Positions 34,218-45,212 of a DNA stretch of 64,000 nt are shown one piece after another (within the stretch, counting starts at the first letter, position 1; each line of letters opens with the position of its first letter). Origin of the DNA: Tetrapyrgos nigripes (Eukaryota; Basidiomycota; Agaricomycetes; Agaricales; Campanellaceae); the NCBI GenBank assembly GCA_013368315.1, contig JAACJM010000055.1, positions 62,001 through 126,000 of the forward strand, read 5' to 3'. The notes under the pieces are model-generated. The model did no database searches. It was not told the DNA's origin and worked only from the letters and a program-made list of their open reading frames with translations. The position numbers and the translations under genes are program-made.

Positions 34218-35943
34218 CACTGCGGGCGGCCATTGATATTTGCAGGCATTTTTGTTAGGACTTAAATTACGAATTTTTCGCACGATTTCTAGGCTGATAA
34301 TGTCAAAGTATTTGCGAGTATTTGCCGCTGAAATGCCAGCTTTATTGTCGTTTTCGAAAAAGTTCACGCGCGCGTCACTTTGGTTGATTTTCGAGTTTTT
34401 GGGCTCGATTTTGTGAGAGCTGCAGCTCGCTCATTTCCCTACCTTTTGCCTTCATTTTTAGCACAAAACAACATTATTTCAGTGTCTCTAGGGTATGGTG
34501 TACATAGCTAGACCTGTAATACACTTGTTGTCATACTCACTTTTCGGGCTCCCTCTACTGTATCTGAGCAAATGTGTGATATCTGCAGAGAGTACAGGCA
34601 AGCTAAGGCTATCTAGCAAAGCCCAGGGAGTTTATGCAGGGATCTAGGAAGCATCTAAAGTGAGAACAATGCCCTAGTCACAGATAATTGCAGCCCACTA
34701 TTCCACATGTCATCAACTTCTGCTTTATTCCTCTACCACCATCATGGTTCACGGCCGGCCACTTTCAGACAATCTGCAACACACTCTTATTCACCTAGGA
34801 CATCATCTACCTCTCTCCAAGGTTGCTTATTACTCAGGGGTTCCCAAATGATCAATATAACAACTGTACAAGTATTATCACTACCATGGGCATGTACACC
34901 GTCTCCGACTCAAGGAACTTCAAAGGAGGCCTCAGAAACTGCATAGAGATGATGCCAAGGTATGTTGTCTTGTCAGTTGAATCATATATATATGTTCACC
35001 TTTGTTGCAGCTTCTTGGTGCCCTTGTAGAGTGGCGTTCAGACTCATATCTTTGTGAATTGAAACAAGAGCTAGAAGACTGAAAAGGAGCGACAGTCAGT
35101 GAGTCTACAGTCTGGAAAATACTGCAGAGAATGGGGTTTTCAATGAAGGAGGTGCGTACTCTGTCTTTGGAAGCATAAAAATGTCAACATTGTCTGCAGC
35201 TGACCAAGGCTGCAAAGGAGCACAATGAAAACAAAAGGACAAATTACCAGATCTACTATGGGCAGCACTATCAACCAGAAAACACTGTCTTTGTCGATGA
35301 AAGTTCCTTTGACTGGCATACCACTCTTCGCTTATGTGCATGGGCACTCAAAGGCTGAAGGGCTGAACGAAAGTGGTGGTTTGTACGAGGAAAGCGGTGA
35401 GTCTCTTGTTATGCTTTCTTGCAGTCTTCATCAAGATGAACAAGGTGTAAGAAGGTGGAGAAGATGCGTCAGGTGTCCATATCTTCATCACTTCAATTCC
35501 ACTGGCACCCTGCTACAAGACTCTCAGACCTCTCTATTCATCTTTATGCTTTGTTAGATACCCTTAGCTTGTCTGTACACTCTGTAGATATCAGGCAATT
35601 CCTTGAATACAGTAGAGGGAGCCCAAAAACTGAGCATGATAAGAAATGTATTTCGTATCTAGCTATTTACAGCAGGCCCTAGAGACACTGAAATAATGTC
35701 GTTTCATGCTAAAAATGAAGGCAAAAGGTGGGAAAATGAGTGAGCTGCAGCTCTCATAAAATTGAGCCCAAAAACTCGAAAATCAACCAAAGTGACGTGT
35801 GCACGAACTTTTTCGAAAACAGCTATAAAGCTGGCATTTCAGCGGCAAATACTTTGACTTTTATCAGCCTAGAAATCATGTGAAAAATCCATAATTCAAG
35901 TCCCAACAAACACACCTGCAAATATCAATGGCTGCCCATAGTG
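34218..35943. mobile_element. Non-autonomous CACTA-like element (about 1.73 kb)
   Basis: Left end CACTGCGGGCGGCCATTGAT; reverse complement of right end CACTATGGGCAGCCATTGAT. The two are inverted copies for about 390 bp (34218-34610 and 35560-35943), including GATATTTGCAGG, CAAAGTATTTGC, GCTGAAATGCCAGCTT and GAGAGCTGCAGCTC. The flanking trinucleotide GCT occurs on both sides (34215-34217 and 35944-35946). CACT termini and a 3-bp duplication fit the CACTA superfamily. The internal 34610-35560 has no recognisable transposase, only small frames (34707-35029 region), so the element would need a transposase in trans. Confidence 0.75.
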
Positions 35944-36339
35944 GCTATCCACCCACCAATAGTGCTGACACATGACCTGCTGACAATGCATCTCGTGTGT
36001 GTCAAAACGTCCAAGTCCACCGCCTCATACAGTGATGAGGAGGAGCCATAAACGGGACTAACAAAGTTCCGACCATACAAGAAGAGTTAGACAAGGTGAT
36101 AGGCAGGGCTATCAAAATTCCACCAATCAAATGAGAAGGGAACTAAATGACAATGAAGCAGAAGAGGGTGCTCTAAAAGCACCTGTCAATCCCTAGAGAG
36201 AAATGATGGAGCCAGAGGAAAGTACAAGAAATTAATAGCACAGCAGGGAGAGCATAGAAGTATGGCATAGAGACAGGGTCAGCACTGGTTCGCTGGCCAA
36301 CCAGTCTAGTTGTGGGAGATGAATGCAGACGTGCAAACT

Positions 36340-36740
36340 TGTATGGGAAAAAGAGAGAGAGCGAGAGCTTGAGCTCTAGAAGCTCACCTCGATCTCAACT
36401 AAAGGAAAGCAGGAGAGAGCTTTAGAAGCTCTTATCCATCCCAAAAGCTAAGGACAGGAGAGAGAGCTCTAGAAGCTCCCTTCAATCCTGGAGGCCCATG
36501 GTAGTGTAGTAGAAGGAGGAGAGCACTCTTAAGGCACTCATCATACCAGAAAAAGAGTGACGTATCACAAACTGAGTCGATGTGCTGGCAGCGCTTAATC
36601 AATAGTAAATGAGGACAGGTATTTGGGAAAGCACTCTAGAAGCTCTCTCAACCAGACAGGACTCAAGAGGAAGACCTCGAGAGTCTGCAGTAGAAGGTGA
36701 AGAGCGCCCTTAAGGCATTCACCATAGCAAAAGAGAGTGG
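36340..36740. repeat. Degenerate repeats built on AGCTCTAGAAGCTC
   Basis: Variants of the near-palindrome AG(C/T)(T/A)CTAGAAGCTC recur near 36371, 36419, 36467 and 36631, each followed by a short Cys/Ile/Asn-coding-like tail (TCAACC, TTCAATCC). A related block recurs at 37270-37295. The neighbouring 36560-36730 segment is similar to 37205-37340, so the region is a diverged tandem duplication interrupted by a solo LTR. Confidence 0.6.
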
Positions 36741-36742
36741 TC

Positions 36743-37200
36743 TGTCACAAAGAGGCGAGCGCTTAGATAGCAATAATGAGGAGCTACGGGCTCGACTCAA
36801 CTAACAGACAACAGTAAGTACTGGAACTGGTCCCAACGATGAAGAATGTATTAAATACCTAACAGACAACAGTAAGTACTGGAACTACAGTGCCCATCAG
36901 TAAAGGTGAAAGAAGTAATGAAAAGGGGAATACACACCTGGTCCCAACGACGAAGAGGTCAAGATGGGGAACCAGGTGTCAGGGCAGGGTTTATATATGT
37001 AAAAGTAAAGCTGTAAAGAAAGCTGTAAAGAAAGCTGTAAAGGAAGCTGTAAAGGAAGCTGTCAAGAAGCTGTATCGAAGCTGTATCAGAGAAATGAAAG
37101 GTCCGGTGCATAGCATGTGGAACAAGAGTCAAATGGTGTAAAGGTCCGAGGATAGGGAGATAAGAAGAAATAAATAGTACCAAATATAGATGTCATGACA
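36743..37200. repeat. Solo LTR (458 bp) with TSD TGGTC
   Basis: Starts TGTCACAAAGAGGC, ends GATGTCATGACA. TGGTC flanks it at 36738-36742 and 37201-37205. It contains tandem AAGCTGTAAAG units (near 37008-37080) and a conserved stem: CCTGGTCCC at 36937-36945 pairs with GGGAACCAGG at 36967-36976. Confidence 0.85.
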
Positions 37201-37682
37201 TGGTCAACACGTTATGGACTAAGTTGGTGCACTGGCAGCACCTAACCGACAGTCAGTGTGAACAGGAAGTCAGGAGAGTGCTCTAGAAGCTCTCTCAACT
37301 GATGAGGGCTCAAGAGGGTGACCTCGAGAATCTGTGGTACCCCCACCACTGTGAAGTTGAGTGGTACCACGTGACGGACTCTCGAAGGTCTAATGACCTC
37401 GCAAACCAAGAAATAAGGTTTGACCTGGTCTTGAGGGTCAGTCAGCCAGACACTACTGGCATCAAGGCAGAGATGGATGCCCAGCCAGCTTGAGTAAGAG
37501 GTAGAGCACCATAGGCACGACGCCCACGAGATGTCAGGACAGCATTGTAGTTAATAACCAAAATGTCATAGCTTATATAATACATGAATACAAGTAGTAG
37601 GCTACGAAGAATAGACTAGTGTAATACCCAACTGTCACACGTGCTTCAAACCAACCTTTGACTGCTTTCTCCATCATGGGCC
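37201..37682. other. Non-coding spacer between two solo LTRs
   Basis: Contains a diverged copy of the 36560-36730 block (37205-37340). Independent target duplications on the two LTRs show that this is ordinary sequence between insertions and not the interior of one element. Confidence 0.6.
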
Positions 37683-38076
37683 TGTCACAAAGAGGCAATC
37701 ACTTAGATAGTGATAACAGCAACAGCAAGGAGCTAACAGCAGTAAGTACTGGAACTGGTCCCAACGACAAAGAATGTATAAAGTACCTAACAGACAGCAG
37801 TAAGTACTGGAACTACAAGGTCTATCAGTAAAAGTGAGGATACACACCTGGTCCCAACGACAAAGAGGTTGAGATGGGGAACCAGGTGTCAGGACAGGGT
37901 TTATATATGTAAAAGTAAAGGTGTAAAGGAAGCTGTAAAGAAAGCTGTAAAAGAAGCTATATTAGAGAAATGAAAGGTCTGGTGCGTAACATGTGGAACA
38001 AGAGTCATATGGTGTAAAGGTCCAAGGATACAGAGATAAGAAGAAATAAATAGTACCAAATATAGATGTCATGACA
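37683..38076. repeat. Solo LTR (394 bp) with TSD GGGCC
   Basis: Same family as 36743-37200 (TGTCACAAAGAGGC start, GATGTCATGACA end), but with fewer AAGCTGTAAAG units. GGGCC flanks it at 37678-37682 and 38077-38081. The conserved CCTGGTCCC/GGGAACCAGG stem is at 37847-37886. Confidence 0.85.
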
Positions 38077-38581
38077 GGGCCAGCATGTCAATGCAAGAGG
38101 GATGTCAGCATGTGTATACCATCCAGCAGTCTCTCTTGCAGGCCTGTCAGAGCCCAACTCTCTTAATCTGACCTGTTTTGTATGTACATGTACACATCAA
38201 TGCATCAGATCATGTGACCCTTTGGTCTCAGACTTGTGGAGTGAGTGCTGAGCGGTATTTAACCTCTGCTGGTTCTTCAAGCAGCTTCACCCCCCATCTC
38301 TCTTCACATCCTTTTCCCTACTCTCCTCCTGCAAAGCTCTGTGCAAGGTATGTAGGAGCTGTCTTTCGTCTGGGCTGCACTGATTTGCTGCACAGCCATG
38401 GTTTCTCAATCCACAGTCTTTTTCGTCACCTCAAATATTCACATGTGATCATGTTGCATTCAACACAGTTCAGATTGGCTCCTTTCTTTGCGACACCTTG
38501 CTCTTGTCTGTGACTGTGGTGCGTGTTGTGCATTAATCTCTTACTTGGGGTATTAAGTACTGAAGATTCTGACTAGGTTCC

Positions 38582-40260
38582 ATGTCTGGTATTCCTCTGA
38601 ACCTTCTTCCACCTTGGGAGGGAAAGGACACCCTTGTCTGCCAGGCAGGAAGGCTCATACTGGTCAATCAAGAAGAGAACTGCTGCCATGATGAGGAACC
38701 CTACTACTCCTACAACCCTGCCCAACTCTCTCCTACGTCCCATCAGCATCTGCACAGCAACACTACCCCACCTAGCCATGTTCTCACCCCACCTCCAAAT
38801 GCACTGCTGTTGAAACAATGACCACTCCCCACTCCTTCACCCTCCTCTGCAACTTGCCTCCAAACGGTCCTCTCCTCTCCTATAAACACAAAGCCTAGTT
38901 ACTCCGTCAAGAATTGTGCATGCAAGGCGACATCCTGAAAATGTGACCGCTGCCCCAAGTGCTGCAAGGGACAGCGGGATGGCGTGGTCTGCTCGGCTCA
39001 TTCCAAAGCAACTGAGAGTCCTCTTTTGACATCACAGCTGCCTTTGGAAGAATCAGGAGAGCAAGCATCTGCAACAGTCACTAAGCATTTGTCTCCCTGC
39101 TCGCAGGAGAAGTATCACATACTTTGGGCTCAGCAGGAGAAGGTTCAGGCTATGGAAGCAGAGAAGTGACAACTGGAGAATGCGGAGAAGAGGTCTGTAC
39201 TTGTGATCTTTTATTATGAGGTGAGTGTTTTTGTCTTGGAGGTCTTCAAAGCATGCTGACTGGCCCTCTGGCAGGATGGCCAACCTCCAAGATGCCTCAA
39301 TGTCAAGGATATTGACACCTTTCTCCTTCTCAACCTTTCGCAATCCTCTACCCATTATGATAGGTCTGGAATGTCCCTCTTGGGTCAGCTGGGGTTGTCT
39401 CCTGAGGAGATCATAGAGATATGGTCATTTGGTTCCTCTGACTGGAATGAGGACATTCCTGACACCTCAATCACTGTACAGGAGAGGAGACCAGTCATCA
39501 TATGTCGCAAGGGAATTCAGAACAAGGGGATGCCAGGCTTTGACAACCTTACAAACATGTCTATTTGACAGTCACCAGAGAACGATTTGCTGAAGAAGGT
39601 TACCAAGCAGCAGGGAGATGATATTGATACTATGTGGAGATATTGGGACAGCAAGCGAGGAAGGATGAGGACTGGTGGCCCATCTCATCAATGCAAAACT
39701 CTGCCCTCCCGACATTCCTGTACTGTCTCAGCCTCACATGCAGACACCCGGCACCCTCTGGCCATGGAGCACTTCCACAAAGACTCACTCCTAATCAAAT
39801 CTCAGTCCCTGATTCACAACCTGTTGTCCCCTATCCAATTGCCTTCTTCCCCAGTGGAGTCTGATAAGGAAGAGTTTGATGAGGGCATCTCTGCCTTCTC
39901 CAAACATCTGCCACAGGCTTCCTCTACCCCATCTGTAAAGAAGAAAGGACTGAACGAGTTGATCTGAGAGCAGCAAGATGAGTTGTACAAATCAAAGAAA
40001 GTGTATACTCGGGGTAAGGATGGTGCATGGCCAAAAGGAATATTGGTTAGAGATATGGTGCAGACATTTAAGTTTTTGGAGGAAAAGATAGGGAAGGGGA
40101 AGAAAGACAATGGAAAGGTTGAGGGATATTTGCGGAAAATTTTCAGATATGATGTGTCAACATGGAACTTTGACAAGCAGGTCAGAGCATAGAGAGAGAG
40201 GATGGGAAAGGTGTTTCAGCAATGAGAAGATGGGATGTATGGAGAAAAGATATATCAGGT
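38582..40260 (+). pseudogene. Degraded unrecognised transposon-linked gene
   Basis: The first frame starts at 38582 (MSGIPLNLLPPWEGKDTLVCQ). A Cys-rich stretch (CPKCCKGQRDGVVC) follows near 38945-38990, then a helical segment (EKYHILWAQQEKVQAMEAEK, ends 39169), MSLLGQLGLSPEEIIEIW (39371), and a basic, better-ordered C-terminus (GKDGAWPKGILVRDMVQTFKFLEE, near 40015-40085, to 40192). Frameshifts and stops separate these parts. The final motif resembles the C-terminus of proteins that accompany Agaricomycete DNA transposons. It is convergent with the CxC5/CxC6 gene. A KDZ-type element carrying both genes is possible but not shown. Confidence 0.4.
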
Positions 40261-40452
40261 TGGCAGTCAATGCAAGCTCATGATAAAGGTTTGTTGTAAA
40301 CAATTACTTTTGGTTCCTATTAGATTTGTAGACTACTCAATGACAGTTCAGTTTGTATAAATGCATTCTATTATGATAAGAAATAACAATTTGTTTGTAC
40401 ACTAGTAATATCCAGGATGAAACTTTTGTAGTCTAAACAAAGTTAAGATGTT

Positions 40453-42994
40453 TCAGTGACAATTCATCTCATCTAAAAAGAAATTGTACTTGATTATACC
40501 CATCTGTCTCACAATGGCTGCATATCCACCCAACCATACACTATTCTGCTCTGCAATCGAAGAATTGAAGTACCAGGAATTTGTCTCATCACATCTGAGA
40601 GTATTGAAATGATATGGATTGCAGTGCCATGAACACTCTATGTCAGTCTTCTTGTGCTTCATCTTCCAGTGAAAGACATTGACAGGTAGTCCCAGACATT
40701 GATAGAGCAAATTGTTCTGGGCACAGAGGTGATGATAAAGTTGGCAGTTGTTGTTGTAGAATAAAACATTGGGTAAAAGACCTTGAGCTTCAAACCAATG
40801 CAATGATCCCTGAAAAATGACATCAGCCTTGCAAAAAATGAAGCAAGCAGGGCAAAGAAAAGGAGAAAAGTTAGAGGAGGTTGTAGGGGGAGACTTCCCC
40901 CTACTGTCAACAAAGAAGAGAGATGGCATGCAGAGCACAAAAGAGGGGGTTGTAGGGGGAGACTTCCCCCTACTGTAAACAAAGCAGAGAGACAGCATGC
41001 AGAGCACAAAAGAGGGGGTTGTAGGGGGAGACTTCCCCCTACTGTAAACAAAAAAGACAGATGGCATGTGGAGCACAAAAGAGGGGGTTGTAGGGGGAAA
41101 CTTCCCCCTACTATAAACAAACAAGAGAGACAGCGTGCAGAGCACAAAAGAGGGGGTTGTAGGGGGAGACTTCCCCCTACTGTAAACAAACAAGAGAGAC
41201 GGTGTGTGGATTACAAAAGAGGGAGTTGTAGGGGGAGACTTCCCCCTACTGTAAACAAACAAGAGAGACAGTGTGTGGAGTACAAAAGAGGGAGTTGTAG
41301 GGGGAGACTTCCCCCTACTGTAAATGAAAAGAGGCGTGCGGAGCAGAAAAAGTTTACTCACCACTAACTGTTTAAGAGTCTCTGCTTTGTGACATGTTTC
41401 CTGATGAATGATGATCCCACATGGTCAGTGAAAAATGAGCTCAGCATGGGAACAGAGTTGACTGAAGATTGCTTTGAGGTTTGGTCCATCTTCATTCTTG
41501 TCAGCTGGACATCTGGCATTGGGATCTTCAATGAATGTTGTAGACTGTGCTTGAGGCTGAGGACCAGTGGACTCTTCAACTTCATCATGGATGTCATTGG
41601 GATTGAGAGAGTTGGAGGGCTGAGAGTGCTGGAGAATGTGTTTGAGCTGGAAGAATGCTTGGCATCATTGGCAGCAGTTGCTTTCGAGAATCTTGTGTTG
41701 AGGTATGGAACAGGTCAGACCACCCTCTTGGTTGGGATGAGAGCAGCCCACCACGGCACAGATGTATTCTTGCTCTTGATGTTTAGCACAGTAATGAGCT
41801 TTGCCAGGAAGAGGCAGTTCTGGGCAATCTTCCACCTGGTGAGCGCATTGCAGACGTCCTATAACAATACTGTCAGCAACAAGGGCTCTGGTTTGATCTA
41901 TTATAACATCAGAGGTTGGTCAAAAAAAAAAAAAAAAAAGGAACACACAGTTCGCTGTCAATAACTGAAATCCATCTGCATTTGTCACAGTAATGATTGA
42001 CCTCAGGGGTGCTGAATGTGGTAATGCAAATGTTCCTGGCTTGCATAGCATTGTTGAACCAGTCCTTTTGATTGCCAGAGTGGGGTACATCGAGTAAGGC
42101 ACCAGTTGATTGAGCGTCCTCAAAGCATCTTGAACATTCTTGTGAGTTAAGAGAGTGTTGGTGAACCAGTTTGGTGAGGCATTGTTGGGCTTGGAGAGGG
42201 AGATGTTGTACATGTTGGCAGTATTAGTATCAGATGTCCTAGAATGGAGTCAGCAGAGCCACAGAAAAAAGAAGTAAAACATGCACCATGACATGACCAT
42301 TTTCCCCACAAAGAGATCCACCAGTTCCTTCTCAACATACCATGATTCAGCCACTTGAAGAGCACTAGGAATACCAGAGTAGTAGTAGCGACAGTTGGAT
42401 TCAACGAAATAGTTGGGATAATAGATGGTGCAACAGCCTGGTAGACAGGTGAGTAGGGGCTAATCAAGGAAAGGGGAAGAAACGCACTGTAGCAAACCAT
42501 GATAGCACCATCCCACAATGTGAAGAGGAGTATCTTGGTGAGTCCATCATGTTGTCTTAATAGACTACGGTTGTCACAGTGAGAATTGAGACAGGTCTGG
42601 GTAGGCAGCCATAGAGTGTGAGGGGCTAGAGAGAGCAAGTCAGCATTGGGATGGAAAGAGAATGTGAAGATTACTCACATAGCTGTTGGTCATGACCGCT
42701 GTGTGAGGAATGTTTGGGGCCATGGTCACTGCTCCAGATGTATTCCTGGAGGATATACCAGCATGCCTTGACATAGGCTTCTTGAATGCTGGTGGAGCGA
42801 GAGAGATAGTGTCAAATGTGCAGCAGAATGCACAACAGAGCCTGGGTTGGATTGTGAGAAGGGGGTTGACTGGTGAGAATGTCATTGCAGAGAGGGATAG
42901 TGAGAGTGATGAGTTGAAGGAGGCTGTCAAAGATGACATTCTCGAGCAAGTTTGGAACAGTGGAGAGGGCATGTAAAAGGTGTGAGAGTAGCAT
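40453..42994 (-). CDS. KDZ-associated CxC5/CxC6 cysteine-cluster protein
   Basis: Minus strand, N to C: a leucine-rich N-terminal segment (NLLENVIFDSLLQL, near 42960) with an exon near 42780; LPTQTCLNSHCD (near 42610); a CxC5-like section with CRYYYSGIPSALQVAESWYVEK (about 42395-42330), an intron near 42290-42245, then DTNTANMYNISLSKPN; a CxC6-like zinc cluster with CP...H, QEYICAVVGCSHPNQ and GGLTC (about 41800-41700); then, after a 552-bp intron with a 69-bp minisatellite, the C-terminal part GSLHWFEAQGLLPNVLFYNNNC and CDETNSWYFN...WLGGYAAIVRQM, ending at 40453. These sections occur in this order in CxC5/CxC6 proteins that travel with KDZ transposases. Several upstream junctions contain stops I could not resolve, so it may be damaged. 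No KDZ transposase is in the window. Confidence 0.65.
40810..41361 (-). other. Intron that stays in frame if retained (exitron-like)
   Basis: Donor GTGAGTAAAC starts at 41361, right after the CHKAETLKQLV exon. Acceptor TTTTTCAG ends at 40810, right before GSLHWFEAQG. Length 552 bp, divisible by three, phase 0 at both ends, with no stop in the frame. Splice sites are inferred from consensus and from domain continuity. Confidence 0.6.
40869..41335 (-). repeat. Seven-unit 69-bp minisatellite inside an intron
   Basis: TTGTAGGGGG recurs at exact 69-bp steps: 40881, 40950, 41019, 41088, 41157, 41226 and 41295. Each unit contains the palindrome GTAGGGGGAgacTTCCCCCTAC. 69 bp is 23 codons. On the minus strand all units stay open in one frame and would encode YSRGKSPPTTPSFV plus nine variable residues per unit. 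Confidence 0.95.
41920..41940 (+). repeat. Poly-A run
   Basis: About 18 consecutive A near 41922-41939, on the minus strand a T-run inside or beside an intron of the CxC5/CxC6 gene. Confidence 0.8.
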
Positions 42995-44522
42995 GGGGGG
43001 TGGGATGAGGCAGGAGATATTCGACGTGTCAATTAAGTATGTATATAGTACAAAAGCTACTCCTGTCCAGCTATTCTACCCAACATGTCTGGCCCACTCC
43101 CAGATGCTCCTTAATGTCATAGGGGCTTGTTGGCCCCATTGGGTTTGAAAGGAAAGAGCAGTTGGCCCCATCAACCCCAGATGTGATCAGGCCTGGGGCT
43201 TTTCTGCTATCATACTTGCTCTCTCAACTTGATGTATTTCAAGATTGTAGCATGCCCCTAGAGCTAAGGCAGTTTGAATTGATGACAAACATGTGACTGG
43301 TGTGTACATCTCATTGTAGTCGACACCTTGTTGCGTGAAGCCTTGAGCAACGAGTCAAGCTTTATACCGAGCAATTCCTCTGTGTTCATCCTTCTTGATG
43401 TGGAATACCCATTTGCAACCAACAATGTTGGTGTATTCAGGAATAGGGATGACTTCCCATGTTCTGAATTCCTGCAAGACTTCCATCTCCTCCTGAATGG
43501 CTTTATCCAATTTGGGCCAATCAACCAATCTCTTTGCTTCAGCTAGGTTCTTTGGCTCAATCATCTCTGAGTTAGCCATGACAGCTTCTATGGCTATGCC
43601 TTCCTGTTCCTCTGCTACGGCATCAGCGATTCCACATAGTAGGATTGTATGAGTCCTCCCAGTGCCAGTTGTAGTGCCAACACCCTTTTGAAGGTCTTGA
43701 ATGTATCATGAGAGTTTGGGAATGCGATGCAGATGATTCAATGGCTTGGGTTGAGTGTCAGAATCTGGACTGGGTTCATCTAATTGAGACAGATCCAAAA
43801 TGTCATCATTGTCCAGATGCAAATTTTGATATTCGGGTCCCTCTATACCAAGCTCTTCGATTGTTGATTCATCAATGGATTTGTCCTCAGAAAGTTCCCA
43901 CAACTCCCCTGTACCCTCAAAGATGTTGACAACAGCAAAGACCAATGAATGCTCCACAGTAACAGTGCAAGTATCTTTCCAATAGACACAGTGCCCCTTG
44001 CTCTGCACTGGGTCTTTGGTATCTTCATTGAATCCAACCCAGGATCCAACTCGCACTCAACTTAGGAGCTTCGGGTTATTGTCAGTGTGCACATAGACCT
44101 TTGTTCCCCATTCCAGCAATGTAGCGAGATTTGGCTTGCATTTGTAAGTGACTTCGTATGGTGTTTTTCCTCCCAGGGCCTTGGTGGACGTACAATTCTT
44201 TAACCAGACTGTGTGACACAATGCCTCTCCCCAAAGGGACATTGGAAGTCTACTTGCATGCAGCATGGCACAGACACACTTGGCATTCAGCAATGCTGTT
44301 CTGTTCAGGGGTATCATGGATAGTGAGAAAGTGCCTTGTACCTTTCTCCAAAAGATGAGCAGCAAAATCACCATCAATGTATTCTTCCCCGACATCAGAC
44401 TGCAATATCTTGATCAGGGCATCCATATGCACATTTACCTAAGCCTTGTAACCTTGTTACTTTTCAAATACCTGGGTTTTCCTGCCCATGAGGAACATAT
44501 TGGTGAGTCTCAAATGGTCATC

Positions 44523-45040
44523 TGTCAAGAACAGGTTCAGTAGGGACTGGATAATCTCTCAAGCCACCACACAAAGGCCAGAGACAAAGCAATAAGGCAA
44601 ATAGATGGTTTAAGTGAGTAAGCCAGTACTGGGCCAGAGTCTACATAGTACTGAGGACAATGCTGAGCAGTATGGATCAGTGGGAAAGAAGTGGACAGAC
44701 TAGAGACCTATCTACGAAGCCCTGAAGTATATACAATCAAAGGAATAAAGAGACGAAGCCTAGATCAATAGGTACTGATGGAAAGGAAGAACTATGGAGA
44801 AATAAAGGAACAATGGAAGAATCAAGGAGAAACAAGGTAGAACTATGGGGGAAACAAGGAAGAACTATGGAGAAAGGAAGAACCATGGAGAAACACCTGG
44901 AAGAACTATAGAAGTGACAGGAACAAAGGAAGCAAAGCAAAGAAGTAAAACAAAGAGGAACAAGATCTGGATAAGCCAAAGTACTGGAAAGAAGACTAGA
45001 AGTGAAAAGAATGAAGGAAAACATGAAGAGATTCATGACA
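44523..45040. repeat. Solo LTR (518 bp) with TSD TCATC in copia integrase
   Basis: Starts TGTCAAGAACAGGT, ends ATTCATGACA. TCATC flanks it at 44518-44522 and 45041-45045. It interrupts the copia integrase between FMDD and the next conserved block. Same family as 17457-17951. Confidence 0.9.
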
Positions 45041-45205
45041 TCATCCATAAAGGTCACAAAATAATGTTTTGCTCCCCTTGATTGTAACATCTGAGTATAC
45101 TCTGTCTCCAAACACCTTCTCTCGCTCACCTCACCTAACCTTCAGAATGCTTTCCTTTGTCATCCTTCCATAGAGGCATGATACACATTGGCTATCATCC
45201 TCAAC

Positions 45206-45212
45206 ATCTTCC
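45206..45212. repeat. Target-site 7-mer ATCTTCC (inner left flank of copy 2)
   Basis: Matches 1915-1921. See the entry there. Confidence 0.75.

Larger units (their letters stand above)
43190..45212 (-). pseudogene. Ty1/copia retrotransposon, 3' half (pre-integrase end, integrase, RT start)
   Basis: Minus strand from the foldback junction: an integrase zinc region (CVSCLYG, near 45180) and VTFMDDV (near 45045), where a solo LTR (44523-45040) is inserted. Beyond it the integrase core resumes (LIKILQSDVGEEY near 44415, HDTPEQNSIAE near 44320, LWGEALCHTVWLKN near 44220). The post-integrase region HCVYWKDTCTVTVEH follows (near 43985), then the RT start (WEVIPIPEYTNIVGCKWVFHIKKDEHRG, near 43465-43385, and LVAQGFTQQGVDYNEMYTPV). 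RT ends near 43260: the catalytic YVDD part, RNase H and the 3' LTR are absent. The reading frame continues from the 5' half at 1915-4509 when the ATCTTCC copies are superimposed. Confidence 0.85.

Noticed and set aside
36743..38076. Two LTRs in direct orientation as a short non-coding LTR element (TRIM)
   Set aside because: Each LTR has its own 5-bp target duplication (TGGTC and GGGCC), so they are independent solo LTRs.
40453..41364. A 303-aa repeat protein as a separate gene
   Set aside because: Its first part is better explained as an intron with consensus splice sites joining two conserved domains of the CxC5/CxC6 gene.
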